Positions 9,309-19,398 of a stretch of 64,000 nucleotides of DNA are shown here, one piece after another. Location: the NCBI GenBank assembly GCA_040877545.1, contig JBBDNN010000071.1:1-64000 (forward strand), written 5' to 3'. Both the position numbers and the translations under genes were made by a program. Source of the DNA: Gracilimonas sp040877545. Lineage in GTDB: Bacteria; Bacteroidota; Rhodothermia; Balneolales; Balneolaceae. The notes below the pieces were generated by a model that was given only the letters and a program-made list of their open reading frames with translations, made no database searches and was not told where the DNA came from. The stretch's first letter is position 1. Each line of letters opens with the position of its first letter.

Positions 9309-9324
9309 ATGTAAACGTTTACAT
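9309..9324. promoter_or_regulatory. perfect 16-bp LacI-type operator
   Basis: ATGTAAACGTTTACAT is a perfect palindrome with the central CG typical of LacI-family operators. It ends 54 bases before the likely sulfatase start at 9379, in the gap after the LacI-type gene. It is the best candidate for the control site of the whole downstream locus. Confidence 0.8.
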
Positions 9325-9378
9325 TATTTTTCAGCCTTCTTGAGTTTCAGAGGATGGAGATTTAAAAATGAGGAAATT

Positions 9379-10782
9379 ATGAACGCCAAGGCTACACATT
9401 TGCTGTTATGTTTAATGCTATTATTGATGTCCAAAAACATCGCCATAGCTCAGCAAGATGCAGAAGCGCCTAATATAGTCATCATATTTATTGATGATTT
9501 GGGATATGGAGATTTTGGCAGTTATGGCCACCCTACTATTCAAACGCCAAACATAGACAGAATGGCTAATGAGGGGCAAAAGTGGACAAATTTTTATGTA
9601 GCAGAAAATGTATGCACACCGTCCAGGGCAGCTTTGCTCACAGGCAGATATCCGGTCCGCAATGGAATTGCAACAGACGGACGCCGGGTTTTTTTTCCTG
9701 ATTCTGACGGTGGCCTTCCGCCAAGTGAAATCACCATTGCGAAACTGTTAAAGAAAAAAAACTATCATACTGCAGCCATTGGGAAATGGCATTTGGGACA
9801 TTTGCCCGAATATCTGCCTACCAACCACGGATTCGACTATTATTATGGGATTCCCTACAGCAATGATATGGATCCAACTACAGACTTGGGACATTTTAAT
9901 TCAACTACCGACCCAAAAATCGAATACTTCAATGTTCCGTTGATGCGTAATACGGAAGTTATTGAACGACCAGCAAATCAGCATACCATCACCAAACGAT
10001 ATACCGAAGAATCCATTCAGTTTATTGAAGAAAATAAAGACGAGCCATTCTTTCTTTACTTAGCTCATAGTATGCCGCACGTTCCGCTTTTTGCATCCGA
10101 AGACTTCAAAGGAAAAAGCGAGAGAGGTATTTATGGAGATGTGGTGGAAGAGATTGATTGGGGTGTCGGAGAAATTCGAAAGGTGTTAGAAAAAGAAAAT
10201 ATAGCGGAAAATACCTATGTCATAGTTACTTCCGATAATGGTCCATGGGCGGTTTTGCAACAGCATGGAGGCAGTGCCGGACTCCTGTTTGGTGCTAAAG
10301 GTACGAGTTATGAAGGGGGAATGCGGGTTCCGGCTATTTTCTGGTCGCCGGGAAATATAGAGCCTGCTGTTATTACAGATATAGGAAGTACACTGGATCT
10401 TCTCCCCACCACAAGCGAATTGACCGGCATACCACTGCCAGATGACAGAGTTTATGACGGCTATAATCTTTCCGGTGTGTTAAAGAATGAAGACAGCAGC
10501 CCAAGGGGAGAAATGATTTACTACCACGGGACCAAGGTTTTTGCAGCGAGAAAAGGAGATTTCAAACTGTATTTCTATGAGAACAATCCCAAAGGATATC
10601 CTGAAGAATTGGAGGTGCTGGATTCCTATAAGTTGTACAATCTGCAACAGGATCCCTCTGAACGGTTCAACCTTATTGATGAACATCCTGAAGTAGTGGA
10701 AAAAATCGAAGAAATGGTGCAGAACCATAAAGCCACAGCAGAACCGGTTGAAAGCATAATGGAAAGGAGGCTGAATGAGTAA
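9379..10782 (+). CDS. arylsulfatase-type sulfatase 1 (S1 family)
   Basis: Type I sulfatase of about 467 aa with a cleavable signal peptide (ends IAIAQQ). The maturation motif is CTPSR at residue 79, where Cys becomes formylglycine. Metal- and sulfate-site segments are visible: FIDDLGYGDFGSYG, AIGKWHLGH, LAHSMPHVP and VTSDNGPW. The frame extends up to 9340, but ATG 9379 has a GAGGA Shine-Dalgarno and begins the signal peptide. It should remove sulfate esters from a polysaccharide or oligosaccharide in the periplasm. It is the first enzyme downstream of the operator and overlaps the next sulfatase by 8 bases. The sulfation position it attacks cannot be read from sequence. Confidence 0.92.
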   Translation: MNAKATHLLLCLMLLLMSKNIAIAQQDAEAPNIVIIFIDDLGYGDFGSYGHPTIQTPNIDRMANEGQKWTNFYVAENVCTPSRAALLTGRYPVRNGIATDGRRVFFPDSDGGLPPSEITIAKLLKKKNYHTAAIGKWHLGHLPEYLPTNHGFDYYYGIPYSNDMDPTTDLGHFNSTTDPKIEYFNVPLMRNTEVIERPANQHTITKRYTEESIQFIEENKDEPFFLYLAHSMPHVPLFASEDFKGKSERGIYGDVVEEIDWGVGEIRKVLEKENIAENTYVIVTSDNGPWAVLQQHGGSAGLLFGAKGTSYEGGMRVPAIFWSPGNIEPAVITDIGSTLDLLPTTSELTGIPLPDDRVYDGYNLSGVLKNEDSSPRGEMIYYHGTKVFAARKGDFKLYFYENNPKGYPEELEVLDSYKLYNLQQDPSERFNLIDEHPEVVEKIEEMVQNHKATAEPVESIMERRLNE

Positions 10783-12400
10783 TATAAGCAGGTTATCAGC
10801 TTACTACTTCCGATGGTTAATGGATTGTATCTCCGTTCTAATGGAAATAATAATAGCTGAAGCGGTAAAAGGAAATCGGATACTATTGATTGTGTTAGGG
10901 TTTATGTTTTTGAACATACATGTTGGCTGTACTGATGTTCAGAATGATGAAGAGCCTGACAAACCCAATGTCATATATATAAATGCAGACGATTTAGGTT
11001 ATGGGGATCTTAGTGCATACGGCGGAACAAAAATTAAAACGCCAAATATTGACAGATTGGCCAAAGAAGGACGCAGGTTTACGGATGCGCATTCGGCTTC
11101 GGCGGTATGCTCACCATCCAGATATGCTTTGATAACAGGAGAGTATCCTGCTCGTAAAGAGTTCTGGTATCCAATTTTTTCCAGAGACACCCTGCAAGTT
11201 GATCAAGACAAGTTGACCATTGCTGATGTAATGAAAGAAGCCGGTTATTCTACATCAATTATTGGAAAATGGCATTTGGGGTTTGGCAATGATTATCCCG
11301 TAAACTGGAATGAAGAACTCAAACCAGGCCCCCTCGAACTTGGTTTCGATTACTATTATGGCATTCCGGTTTTAAATAGCCATCCTCCCTTTGTTTATGT
11401 GGAAAACCATAATGTCCTCGGTTTGGATGAAAACGATCCGTTGGTATATGGAGAAGAGGCTAAAACCCGGGAATTTGATGAGAAGTTTGATATAGATGAG
11501 TTTGGTGGAGGGGAAGCCGCTCATGAACTATATAAAGATAGGGAAGTTGGTACCACTCTGAAAAATAAGGCCATTAATTGGATCAAAGATAATAAAGAGA
11601 ATCCATTCTTTCTTTATTTCACTCCCCCGCAGATACACCATCCCTTTACACCTGATCCTCAATTTATCGGTACAAGCAAAGCTGGAATGTATGGTGACTT
11701 TATTCATGAGCTGGATTGGATGATCGGCGAAATTTTGAATGTTTTGGATGAAGAAGGTCTTGCAGAAAACACATTATTGATTTTTACAAGTGACAATGGC
11801 GCCATGCTTAACAGGGGCGGACAAACTGCCTGGGAAGCTGGGCATAAAATGAATAGTGATTTACTTGGATTTAAATTTGGTGCCTGGGAAGGAGGCCATC
11901 GTGTGCCTTTCATTGCTCGTTGGCCAGGACAGATTCCGGCGGGATCAGAGTCGGATGAATTATTATCAAACGTAGATATTTTAGCCACACTTGCAGCACT
12001 TGTCGATCATTCGCTGCAAGAAGGTGATGCCCCTGACAGTTACAACATGTTACCTGCAATTACCGGAACACCGGAAGAATCTATAAGAGATTACCTGGTC
12101 ATCAGCCCCAGTCAACGATCGCATCTTTCTATAAGAAAAGGCAAATGGATGTATATCCCGGCTCGAGGCGAGGGCGGATTTGGCGGAACTGAAATAGGTG
12201 ATCACGATTTTGCTGGTGCCGCCGCCCATAAACTTACCGGTCAAACTAATAGTGACATCCGTGATGGTGTAGTCAGAGAGAATGCTCCTGATGTGCAACT
12301 TTATGATCTTGAATCGGATCCTGCCCAAAAAGAAAATATTGTTAACGATTACCCTGAAGTAGCCGAAGAGCTGCAAAAGTTGCTGGAAGAAACGATATAA
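10775..12400 (+). CDS. sulfatase 2 (S1 family), lipoprotein
   Basis: Type I sulfatase, 541 aa from the start at 10775. That start overlaps the previous gene by 8 bases and has a strong AAAGGAGG Shine-Dalgarno, which favours it. It leaves an unusually long stretch before the hydrophobic segment and lipobox (HVGC), so an internal start at 10841 is possible. The formylglycine motif CSPSR has its Cys at residue 112. INADDLGYGDLSAYG, IGKWHLGFG, FTPPQIHHPF and TSDNGAM mark the active-site region. Compared with sulfatase 1 it carries a longer insertion around DIDEFGGGEAAHELYKD. A different sulfate position or sugar is likely, as expected for stepwise desulfation. Confidence 0.9.
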   Translation: MSNISRLSAYYFRWLMDCISVLMEIIIAEAVKGNRILLIVLGFMFLNIHVGCTDVQNDEEPDKPNVIYINADDLGYGDLSAYGGTKIKTPNIDRLAKEGRRFTDAHSASAVCSPSRYALITGEYPARKEFWYPIFSRDTLQVDQDKLTIADVMKEAGYSTSIIGKWHLGFGNDYPVNWNEELKPGPLELGFDYYYGIPVLNSHPPFVYVENHNVLGLDENDPLVYGEEAKTREFDEKFDIDEFGGGEAAHELYKDREVGTTLKNKAINWIKDNKENPFFLYFTPPQIHHPFTPDPQFIGTSKAGMYGDFIHELDWMIGEILNVLDEEGLAENTLLIFTSDNGAMLNRGGQTAWEAGHKMNSDLLGFKFGAWEGGHRVPFIARWPGQIPAGSESDELLSNVDILATLAALVDHSLQEGDAPDSYNMLPAITGTPEESIRDYLVISPSQRSHLSIRKGKWMYIPARGEGGFGGTEIGDHDFAGAAAHKLTGQTNSDIRDGVVRENAPDVQLYDLESDPAQKENIVNDYPEVAEELQKLLEETI

Positions 12401-12606
12401 AGACTTAAAAAGAACGAAAAAATGTAAAATTATTTAAGCCTTACAGGTAGTTAATAAAAACCAGATTCCAAATTAACTACAAGTTGAAAGGTGAAATCCA
12501 GATCTGATATTTATCCACGAAAGTCATCTGTTATTCTTTAAAAAAGAATAAGGAAGCAACAGTATCTATTAATGAAATGAAAAGCTACAAACAAAAGGTG
12601 ATATTT

Positions 12607-15600
12607 ATGAAATACAGTAACAGAGGCAGCTTGCTAAAGAATTACGTTCTAATTCTTTGTATGGCAATTTTCGGACTCGTGTTCAAAGGAGCTGCAGAAA
12701 CCGTGGCTGCACAGACCCAGAATGAAATAACCGGACAGGTAACTGACAGCCAAACAGGTGAACCTTTACCCGGTGTAAATATTGTAGTAAAAGGTACGGA
12801 CAGAGGTACCACAACCAATGTAGAGGGAGTATTTCAGCTGACAGTGGAAAGCCTGCAGGATACACTTGTTTTTTCTTATGTAAGTTTTGAAACGACAACC
12901 ATTCCTATTGACGGACAGACAACTATTAATGTAGAGTTGATTCCAAGTACGGTGTTTGGTGATGAGCTTGTTGTAGTTGGGTATGGTACTCAGCGAAAAA
13001 GTGATGTTACCGGTTCAGTATCAAGTGTAAAATCAGAAGATATAACAGCTGTATCCACTGCCACACTTCAAGATGCCCTGCAGGGTAGAATGGCAGGTGT
13101 TAATATCACACCGCAAAGTGGCAGGCCCGGATCCCAGCCGGTAGTACGCATCCGTGGTGTCGGGACATTGAATAACTCCAATCCCCTCTATGTAGTAGAC
13201 GGCATGTTACTAGATGATATTGCCTTTCTGGACAATAGGGATGTAGCGTCAGTCGAAGTTTTAAAAGATGCTTCGGCCACGGCTATTTATGGCTCTCGGG
13301 GAGCAAATGGAGTAATAGTAATTACAACCAAAAAAGGTGTAGCGGGTGAACCTCGAATGAGCGTCAATTCATACGCCGGGATACAGAGAGTGAATAATAT
13401 GATTGAGATGGCTAATGCGCACGAGTATGCCATCCTTGCTAACGAATCTGCAGCCAATAGAGGAGCCTCTCCTATTTTTGAGGACCCCGACCAATACGGC
13501 GAAGGGTTCGACTGGCAGGACTGGCTGATAAATGATGCTTCCATTCAAAGCCATCAGGTTGGAGCAAGCGGGGGAACCGAAAATATGATCTACAATGTAA
13601 GTGGCAATTACTTAAAACAGGACGGGGTAGTCCGGAAATCAGACTTTGAAAGAGTAAGCCTGAGGGTTAATAATGAATATTTTCTCACCGAAAATATTCA
13701 TTTTGGGCACAATATTAACTTTGCCTACGAAAACTTTCAGAATGAATCTCAGGGAGGAGATGGTGTAACCGGGTTACTTATGTACGCCTTGCAAGCTGAT
13801 CCAACTTTAACCCCAAGAAATGAAGATGGAGAGTTTACAGATGTTTCAGTAAATGGAGGACGGTTTAATCCCGCGGCTGTTGTGGCTTATAATCATAACG
13901 AAAATGATGGCTTTCGGACAACAGGAAATGTCTACTTAGAGATCGGGTTTCTCAAAAACTTTAATTTCCGGTCCAACTTTGGCATAAACTGGCGAAGGGA
14001 TAACCAACGAACATATCTACCTGAACATTTTGTTACTCCATTACAATTTCGTGAGGAAAATCAACTTGTTATTTTCAAGGGAGACGCGACTAACTGGCTT
14101 AATGAAAACACTGTAGAATATGCGAATGATTTTGGCAACCACAGCTTGAATCTGCTGGCAGGAATATCCGCCCAGGAATTCGTTAACTCAGGCCTCACCG
14201 GCCGCCGTTTAAATATCCCAACAGGTGCTTTGTCACCGAATTACGATCTGTTGTTTTTGAATGCGGGTGAAACGGAAGGGCAGACTACCAATAATGGCTC
14301 ATCTACGTGGGGAATGATGTCGAATATATTCAGAGCCAATTATAATTATGATGACCGTTATTTGCTAACTGCTACATTCCGGCGGGATGGCTCTTCCCGG
14401 TTTGCAGAACGTAACCGGTGGGGTAATTTTCCCTCTGCTGCGGCCGGGTGGATAATATCTAATGAGCCTTTCATGGAAGGCGTGAGAGATGCATCAGGTT
14501 TAGATTTCCTGAAACTCCGTGGGAGCTGGGGCAGAATAGGAAATGATAAAATTGATACCGACGCTGCCGTAGCAACTGTTACTTCTAATCTGAGCTACGT
14601 TTTAGGGACAGGCCAGGAACTTCAAACCGGCGCTGCAGTTACCGAGCTTTCCAATCCTGACATAAGATGGGAAGAAACCGAGCAGCTTGATATAGGTTTA
14701 GAACTGGCTTTATTTGATAGTCGCTTTAATACGGAACTTGATTGGTACCGCCGGGAAACAAAAGATATCCTGGTTGAAGTGCCCATTCCAAATATTGTTG
14801 GTGTGACCGGACAACCAGTTGTTAATGCTGCCTCAGTGCTTAATACCGGTTTTGAGGTAAATTTGAATTGGCAAGATAGCGGAACAGATTTTAGGTACGA
14901 AATAGGCCTCACAGGAACTACTGTTGATAATGAAGTACTATCGCTTGGCGGAGGAAGAGAAGAGATAACGGGAGGAGGCGTTCGTAACCTTGGCTCAACA
15001 ACCAGAACCATTGTTGGGCAGGAAATCGGGGCCTTTTACGGATGGAAACAAATCGGGATTTTCCAGAACCAGGACGAAATAGATAATTCCGCAACAAGGG
15101 GAGATGAAGAACCCGGCGACATCAAAATTGCCGACATCAATGGCTATGATGAGGATGGAGAACTTCTCGGTGAACCTGACGGCATTATTGATGACGCTGA
15201 TAAAACATTCCTGGGATCGCCAATTCCCGATTTTTATTATGGTATAAATTTATCAGCTGCTTATAAAAATTTCGACTTTTCTATGCTTTTTGACGGGCAA
15301 GGCGGAAATAAAATTTTATATGCCAGGACTGTCGAACGTGGGTTTGGCCAATTCAACTATGAGAAATTTATGTTGGACCGCTGGACGGGTGAAGGCACAA
15401 GTAATACTGAGCCGCGGATTAGCGAAGCGGAGCATAACTACCAGGTTCTTGATAGATTTCTTTACGACGGTGATTTCTTTCGCCTCAGAAATTTAACCTT
15501 GGGGTATACACTTCCTGTAAATCTCCTCAGCCAGTTTAACGTCCGTAGATTCAGGATATATCTGAATGCTACAAATTTGTTTACGCTAACTGAATATCCC

Positions 15601-15708
15601 GGTTATACTCCGCAAATCGGCGGCGGTGCAGTAATAGCAAATGGAATTGATAACGGTACTTACCCCGTAACATCAAATTACACCATAGGGGTAGAAATAA
15701 GCTTCTAA
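12607..15708 (+). CDS. SusC/RagA-type TonB-dependent transporter 1
   Basis: Outer-membrane TonB-dependent porter that imports oligosaccharides with its SusD partner. After the signal peptide (ends ETVAAQ) comes the carboxypeptidase-regulatory-like domain (ITGQVTDSQTGEPLPGVNIV). The SusC plug follows (ELVVVGYGTQRKSDVTGSV, LKDASATAIYGSRGANGV), then a long beta-barrel ending in a terminal aromatic strand (TIGVEISF). The frame opens at 12577, but ATG 12607 has an AAGGTGA ribosome site, giving about 1033 aa. SusD starts 55 bases downstream. A small AT-rich hairpin (12531-12551) lies in the leader. Confidence 0.95.
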   Translation: MKYSNRGSLLKNYVLILCMAIFGLVFKGAAETVAAQTQNEITGQVTDSQTGEPLPGVNIVVKGTDRGTTTNVEGVFQLTVESLQDTLVFSYVSFETTTIPIDGQTTINVELIPSTVFGDELVVVGYGTQRKSDVTGSVSSVKSEDITAVSTATLQDALQGRMAGVNITPQSGRPGSQPVVRIRGVGTLNNSNPLYVVDGMLLDDIAFLDNRDVASVEVLKDASATAIYGSRGANGVIVITTKKGVAGEPRMSVNSYAGIQRVNNMIEMANAHEYAILANESAANRGASPIFEDPDQYGEGFDWQDWLINDASIQSHQVGASGGTENMIYNVSGNYLKQDGVVRKSDFERVSLRVNNEYFLTENIHFGHNINFAYENFQNESQGGDGVTGLLMYALQADPTLTPRNEDGEFTDVSVNGGRFNPAAVVAYNHNENDGFRTTGNVYLEIGFLKNFNFRSNFGINWRRDNQRTYLPEHFVTPLQFREENQLVIFKGDATNWLNENTVEYANDFGNHSLNLLAGISAQEFVNSGLTGRRLNIPTGALSPNYDLLFLNAGETEGQTTNNGSSTWGMMSNIFRANYNYDDRYLLTATFRRDGSSRFAERNRWGNFPSAAAGWIISNEPFMEGVRDASGLDFLKLRGSWGRIGNDKIDTDAAVATVTSNLSYVLGTGQELQTGAAVTELSNPDIRWEETEQLDIGLELALFDSRFNTELDWYRRETKDILVEVPIPNIVGVTGQPVVNAASVLNTGFEVNLNWQDSGTDFRYEIGLTGTTVDNEVLSLGGGREEITGGGVRNLGSTTRTIVGQEIGAFYGWKQIGIFQNQDEIDNSATRGDEEPGDIKIADINGYDEDGELLGEPDGIIDDADKTFLGSPIPDFYYGINLSAAYKNFDFSMLFDGQGGNKILYARTVERGFGQFNYEKFMLDRWTGEGTSNTEPRISEAEHNYQVLDRFLYDGDFFRLRNLTLGYTLPVNLLSQFNVRRFRIYLNATNLFTLTEYPGYTPQIGGGAVIANGIDNGTYPVTSNYTIGVEISF

Positions 15709-15763
15709 ATGTGAAAGTAAAAAGCCTGATGATTGAAAAGACAAATCTTAAAAAATAGTATCC

Positions 15764-17656
15764 ATGTTATATAAAAAAAATCATATCAAAATACTCTTGG
15801 CATTATTTGTTGTTACCTCAATAGGCACCTTTGCCAGTTGTGAAGATCAACTTTTAAATAAATCGCCAAGAGGAGAACGAAACGAGGCAACTTTTTTCGA
15901 TAATGAGGAAGATGCCATTCATGCCACAAATGCTACTTATTCGCAATTGGTAAAGTTTGACCGCAGCCCACAGCCATTCTGGAGTAGTGTGAATCATATT
16001 TGGTATCTCGGACTCACCGATATTGCTTCAGATGATGCCAATGAAGGCACAGAACCCACAGATGGCCCTGATGTTAGATTAATCGATAATGTAGATTACC
16101 GTGCCGGTGAAGGACCTTTTGCCGGTATGTGGGAATGGCATTATCGAATTATTTTTCGTGCTAATAATGCTATTCAAAATATCCCCAATATTGACATGGA
16201 GAATGTGGAGTTGCAAGAGCGATTAATTGCAGAAAATAAATTTATACGGGCACACGCATACTTCTTTCTTGTAAATGCCTGGGGTGGAGTTCCATTGATA
16301 ACAAAGCCTTTAGAGCCGGGTGAATTTGAACAGCCAAAAGTATCTGCTGAAGAGGTTTTTGCATTAATTGAACAGGATTTACGTGATGGAATTGAGGCGC
16401 TGCCTGTAGTATCGGATTATCCAGCCTCCGAGGTTGGCCGTGCTTCAAAGGGCGCAGCACAGGGATATCTTGCAAAAGTACTTTTGTTTCAGGAAAAATA
16501 CGGCGAAGCACAGGAACGAGCTGAGGATGTCATCAATTCTGGTGATTATGGCCTGCTTTCAGATTATGATCAAATTTTTACAACGGAGGGAGAAAATTCA
16601 TCCGAGTCGTTATTCGAAATTCAGGCTGCCGCCTATGCCGATATGTCGGGAGGAACCACCTTTAGTAATCCGCAGGGAGTGAGAGGACAGCCAAACCTTG
16701 GGTGGGGATTTAACAGCCCGGAAAGAGACTTACTAAATGACTATGAACCCGGAGACCAAAGAATGCAATCAACGGTTCTTTTTGTCCATGAAAATTTACC
16801 CCGCGGCCCTGAAGATGTTGTTCGTGATAACCCAAATATGATCGACGAACGATATAATCAAAAATCTTTCATACCAAAAGAAAATGCCGGCTCTATTCCT
16901 AATATGAATGGTGGGAATAATATCAGAATACTACGGTACTCTGATGTGCTGCTAATTGCTGCCGAAGCTGCTTATCGCAATAATGATGCAGGGGCTGCCC
17001 AGGGCTGGTTGAATGATGTTAGAGAACGTGCCCGAAATGGACATGAAGCTACTATAGGTATTATACCGGAATCACTGGCAGGCCTCATTGCCGATACTTT
17101 GGGAATTCCTGAGATGGAGGGGCAGCCATTTATCCGCTGGGTCAACCCTGGAGGAGTGGGTGAAGATGCTGGCCTGGAGTTTTTTGAATGGGAGCTGGTT
17201 GACGGAAACAGGAAAATATTGGTCAATAATATTGACATAATCGAAGCGGTTGACGGAGTTGCTCTTTCCAGCCTGGAGGAGTTTAATGAAGAAATGAGAT
17301 CCAAATCAGCCGGAGAATCCATTACTGTTGATGTACTAAGAGTAACGGAAGAATTTGACGGAGATAATAAACAAACTGATACAGAAGAGTTGCAAATCAA
17401 TATAACAACAGAAGCGCTCTTGCCGGATATAACTGCTTCAGGGCAACAGTTACTGGATGCTATATGGCACGAACGCCGTATGGAATTAGCATTAGAACAG
17501 CTGCGTATGTGGGACATTCGCAGGCAAGGTCGTGCCGGCGAACTGCTGCGTGCACAAGGAAAAAATTTCGAGGATGGCGTAAATGAAGTCTATCCAATTC
17601 CAAGAAATGAGACGCAACTGAATCCTGCGTTGCAGCAAAATAACGGCTATAACTAA
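15764..17656 (+). CDS. SusD/RagB-like lipoprotein with inserted PDZ-like domain
   Basis: Surface glycan-binding partner of the SusC at 12607, 630 aa, longer than many SusDs. The lipobox is FASC near residue 26. The N-terminal SusD region and TPR-like helices are normal (FIRAHAYFFLVNAWGGVPLIT). The C-terminal helix pair is split: LNDVRERARNGHEAT (to about residue 430) and LLDAIWHERRMELALEQLR (from about 560) are separated by about 125 extra residues. The insert reads like a PDZ domain: PGGVGEDAGLEFF, then NIDIIEAVDGVALSSLEEF, then GESITVDVLRV. SusD proteins do not normally carry this. The reading frame is continuous, so the insertion looks functional. Its ligand is unknown. Confidence 0.93.
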   Translation: MLYKKNHIKILLALFVVTSIGTFASCEDQLLNKSPRGERNEATFFDNEEDAIHATNATYSQLVKFDRSPQPFWSSVNHIWYLGLTDIASDDANEGTEPTDGPDVRLIDNVDYRAGEGPFAGMWEWHYRIIFRANNAIQNIPNIDMENVELQERLIAENKFIRAHAYFFLVNAWGGVPLITKPLEPGEFEQPKVSAEEVFALIEQDLRDGIEALPVVSDYPASEVGRASKGAAQGYLAKVLLFQEKYGEAQERAEDVINSGDYGLLSDYDQIFTTEGENSSESLFEIQAAAYADMSGGTTFSNPQGVRGQPNLGWGFNSPERDLLNDYEPGDQRMQSTVLFVHENLPRGPEDVVRDNPNMIDERYNQKSFIPKENAGSIPNMNGGNNIRILRYSDVLLIAAEAAYRNNDAGAAQGWLNDVRERARNGHEATIGIIPESLAGLIADTLGIPEMEGQPFIRWVNPGGVGEDAGLEFFEWELVDGNRKILVNNIDIIEAVDGVALSSLEEFNEEMRSKSAGESITVDVLRVTEEFDGDNKQTDTEELQINITTEALLPDITASGQQLLDAIWHERRMELALEQLRMWDIRRQGRAGELLRAQGKNFEDGVNEVYPIPRNETQLNPALQQNNGYN

Positions 17657-17706
17657 TGAATTGAATTGAATTGAACAATAGGAGAATTAAGAAAACTTAA
17701 GGCCTT

Positions 17707-17726
17707 CACCACGTCGGCATGTGGTG
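17707..17726 (+). other. hairpin between SusD and sulfatase 3
   Basis: CACCAC and GTGGTG flank an 8-base loop in the 186-base gap after SusD. No T-run follows, so it looks more like an mRNA stability or processing element than a terminator. Its role is inferred only from position. Confidence 0.3.
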
Positions 17727-17842
17727 GATGGAAAAAGAATATCTCTATTAAGAGGGAGCCAACTTGGGTTATGTCTTGGTTGAAGAATCAGGCCCCAAAT
17801 AGCAGAGTCTTTTTCCCCTTGGTTATCATAAAGGAGTAATAG

Positions 17843-19330
17843 ATGAAGCAACAGAAATCAGGTTTCAAAAACGGCTGCCAGCTGGTAGTAATTGCCGGAA
17901 TGGTGCTATTTGTTTCTATTGGTTGCACTCAAGCCACTGGTAATACTGTAGACGCACCAAATATTATTATCATTTTTACAGATGATCAAGGTTATGTGGA
18001 TGTAGGAAGTTATGGGGCCGAAGGTTATGAAACACCTAATCTGGATCGTATGGCCGATGAAGGCATGCGCTTCACGTCTTTTTATGTGGCAGCCAGCGTT
18101 TGTACTCCCTCTCGTGCTGCCTTGCTGACTGGTCGCTATCCTATGAGAACCGGTTTACCCAGTGTAATATTTCCGAGACATGAAATAGGATTAAACAGTG
18201 ATGAATTAACATTAGCAGAACTTCTAAGCCAGGAGAATTATGCCACACAAGCTATTGGTAAATGGCACCTTGGTGCTCATCCTGATTTTTTTCCCACTAA
18301 CCATGGTTTTGATCATTTTTTTGGAATACCCTACTCCAGTGATATGAGCCCCCGCCCGGAGAACAACCCGCGTGAAGAAGCCCGGAAAGATTTTCCATTG
18401 TTGCCGCTTATTGAAGACACTACTATTGTGGAACGGGAGCCGGATCAAAGGCAATTGATCAAAAGATACACAGAACATGCCGTTGATTTTATCGATGCCA
18501 GGCAGGAACAGCCTTTTTTCCTTTATTTTGCTCATAGTCTGCCGCATGTACCGCTGCATGTATCCGAGCAATTCCGTGGAAGTACTGAGCTTGGATTATA
18601 TGGAGATGTAATCAATGAAATTGATTGGTCGGTGGGCGAAATTATTCAGGCTTTGGAAGAGAGAGATCTTCGTGAAAATACATTAGTCATATTCACTTCC
18701 GATAACGGCCCATGGTTGGTTTTTGGCGATCATGGCGGCTCAGCCGGTAATCTGCGCGAAGGAAAGATCACCACATTTGAAGGTGGGCACCGGGTGCCGG
18801 CAATAGCGAGCTGGCCGGGTCAGATTCCCGCCGGTGTAGTATCGGATGAAGTTGCAACTACAATGGACCTATTGCCAACTATTGCAGGACTGGCAGGAGC
18901 CAATCTGCCCGATGATTTAGTAATAGATGGATATGATATTTGGCCGATCTTGTCCGGTGAGGAAGGCGTAAAAAGTCCATACGAGGAAAACCCCCTTTAC
19001 TATTATTTAGACGAGAACCTGGAAGCGGTTCGATTTGGCCCGTGGAAACTGCATATAGCACATGAATTTTTAGGTGTGGGAGAAGCAGGACAGGGTGGAG
19101 AATTTGGTGAATATGAAACCAGGGAAATTGAACAATCCTTGTTTAACCTGAGAGATGATCCCGGTGAAACCAATAATGTAGCCGATGAGCATCCCCAAAT
19201 TGTTGAAAAGTTGATGGAACTTATTGAACAGGGACGAAATGAGCTGGGTGATGCCGAAGCCGGTATTCGTGGCACCCAACAAGGAGAACCGGGCAGAGTA
19301 GATCAATACTGGCAGATATTGGATGAGTAA
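17843..19330 (+). CDS. sulfatase 3 (S1 family), lipoprotein
   Basis: Type I sulfatase of 495 aa with a lipobox (VSIGC near residue 28). The formylglycine motif CTPSR has its Cys at residue 87. FTDDQGYVDVGSYG, AIGKWHLGAHPDFFPTNHGF, FAHSLPHVPLH and TSDNGPW mark the active site. It is closer to sulfatase 1 than to sulfatase 2 (shared PTNHGFD, GIPYS-DM, HSxPHVPL). The two may act on the same sugar at different positions or on different chain contexts, which is an inference. A Shine-Dalgarno-like AAAGGAG precedes the ATG at 17843. The stop overlaps an ATG at 19330. Confidence 0.92.
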   Translation: MKQQKSGFKNGCQLVVIAGMVLFVSIGCTQATGNTVDAPNIIIIFTDDQGYVDVGSYGAEGYETPNLDRMADEGMRFTSFYVAASVCTPSRAALLTGRYPMRTGLPSVIFPRHEIGLNSDELTLAELLSQENYATQAIGKWHLGAHPDFFPTNHGFDHFFGIPYSSDMSPRPENNPREEARKDFPLLPLIEDTTIVEREPDQRQLIKRYTEHAVDFIDARQEQPFFLYFAHSLPHVPLHVSEQFRGSTELGLYGDVINEIDWSVGEIIQALEERDLRENTLVIFTSDNGPWLVFGDHGGSAGNLREGKITTFEGGHRVPAIASWPGQIPAGVVSDEVATTMDLLPTIAGLAGANLPDDLVIDGYDIWPILSGEEGVKSPYEENPLYYYLDENLEAVRFGPWKLHIAHEFLGVGEAGQGGEFGEYETREIEQSLFNLRDDPGETNNVADEHPQIVEKLMELIEQGRNELGDAEAGIRGTQQGEPGRVDQYWQILDE

Positions 19331-19398
19331 TGTTTATAGAACGTAACGTTAATTATTCCGCGGATAAAATTAATAATTTCATAATAGATGTGAATCTA

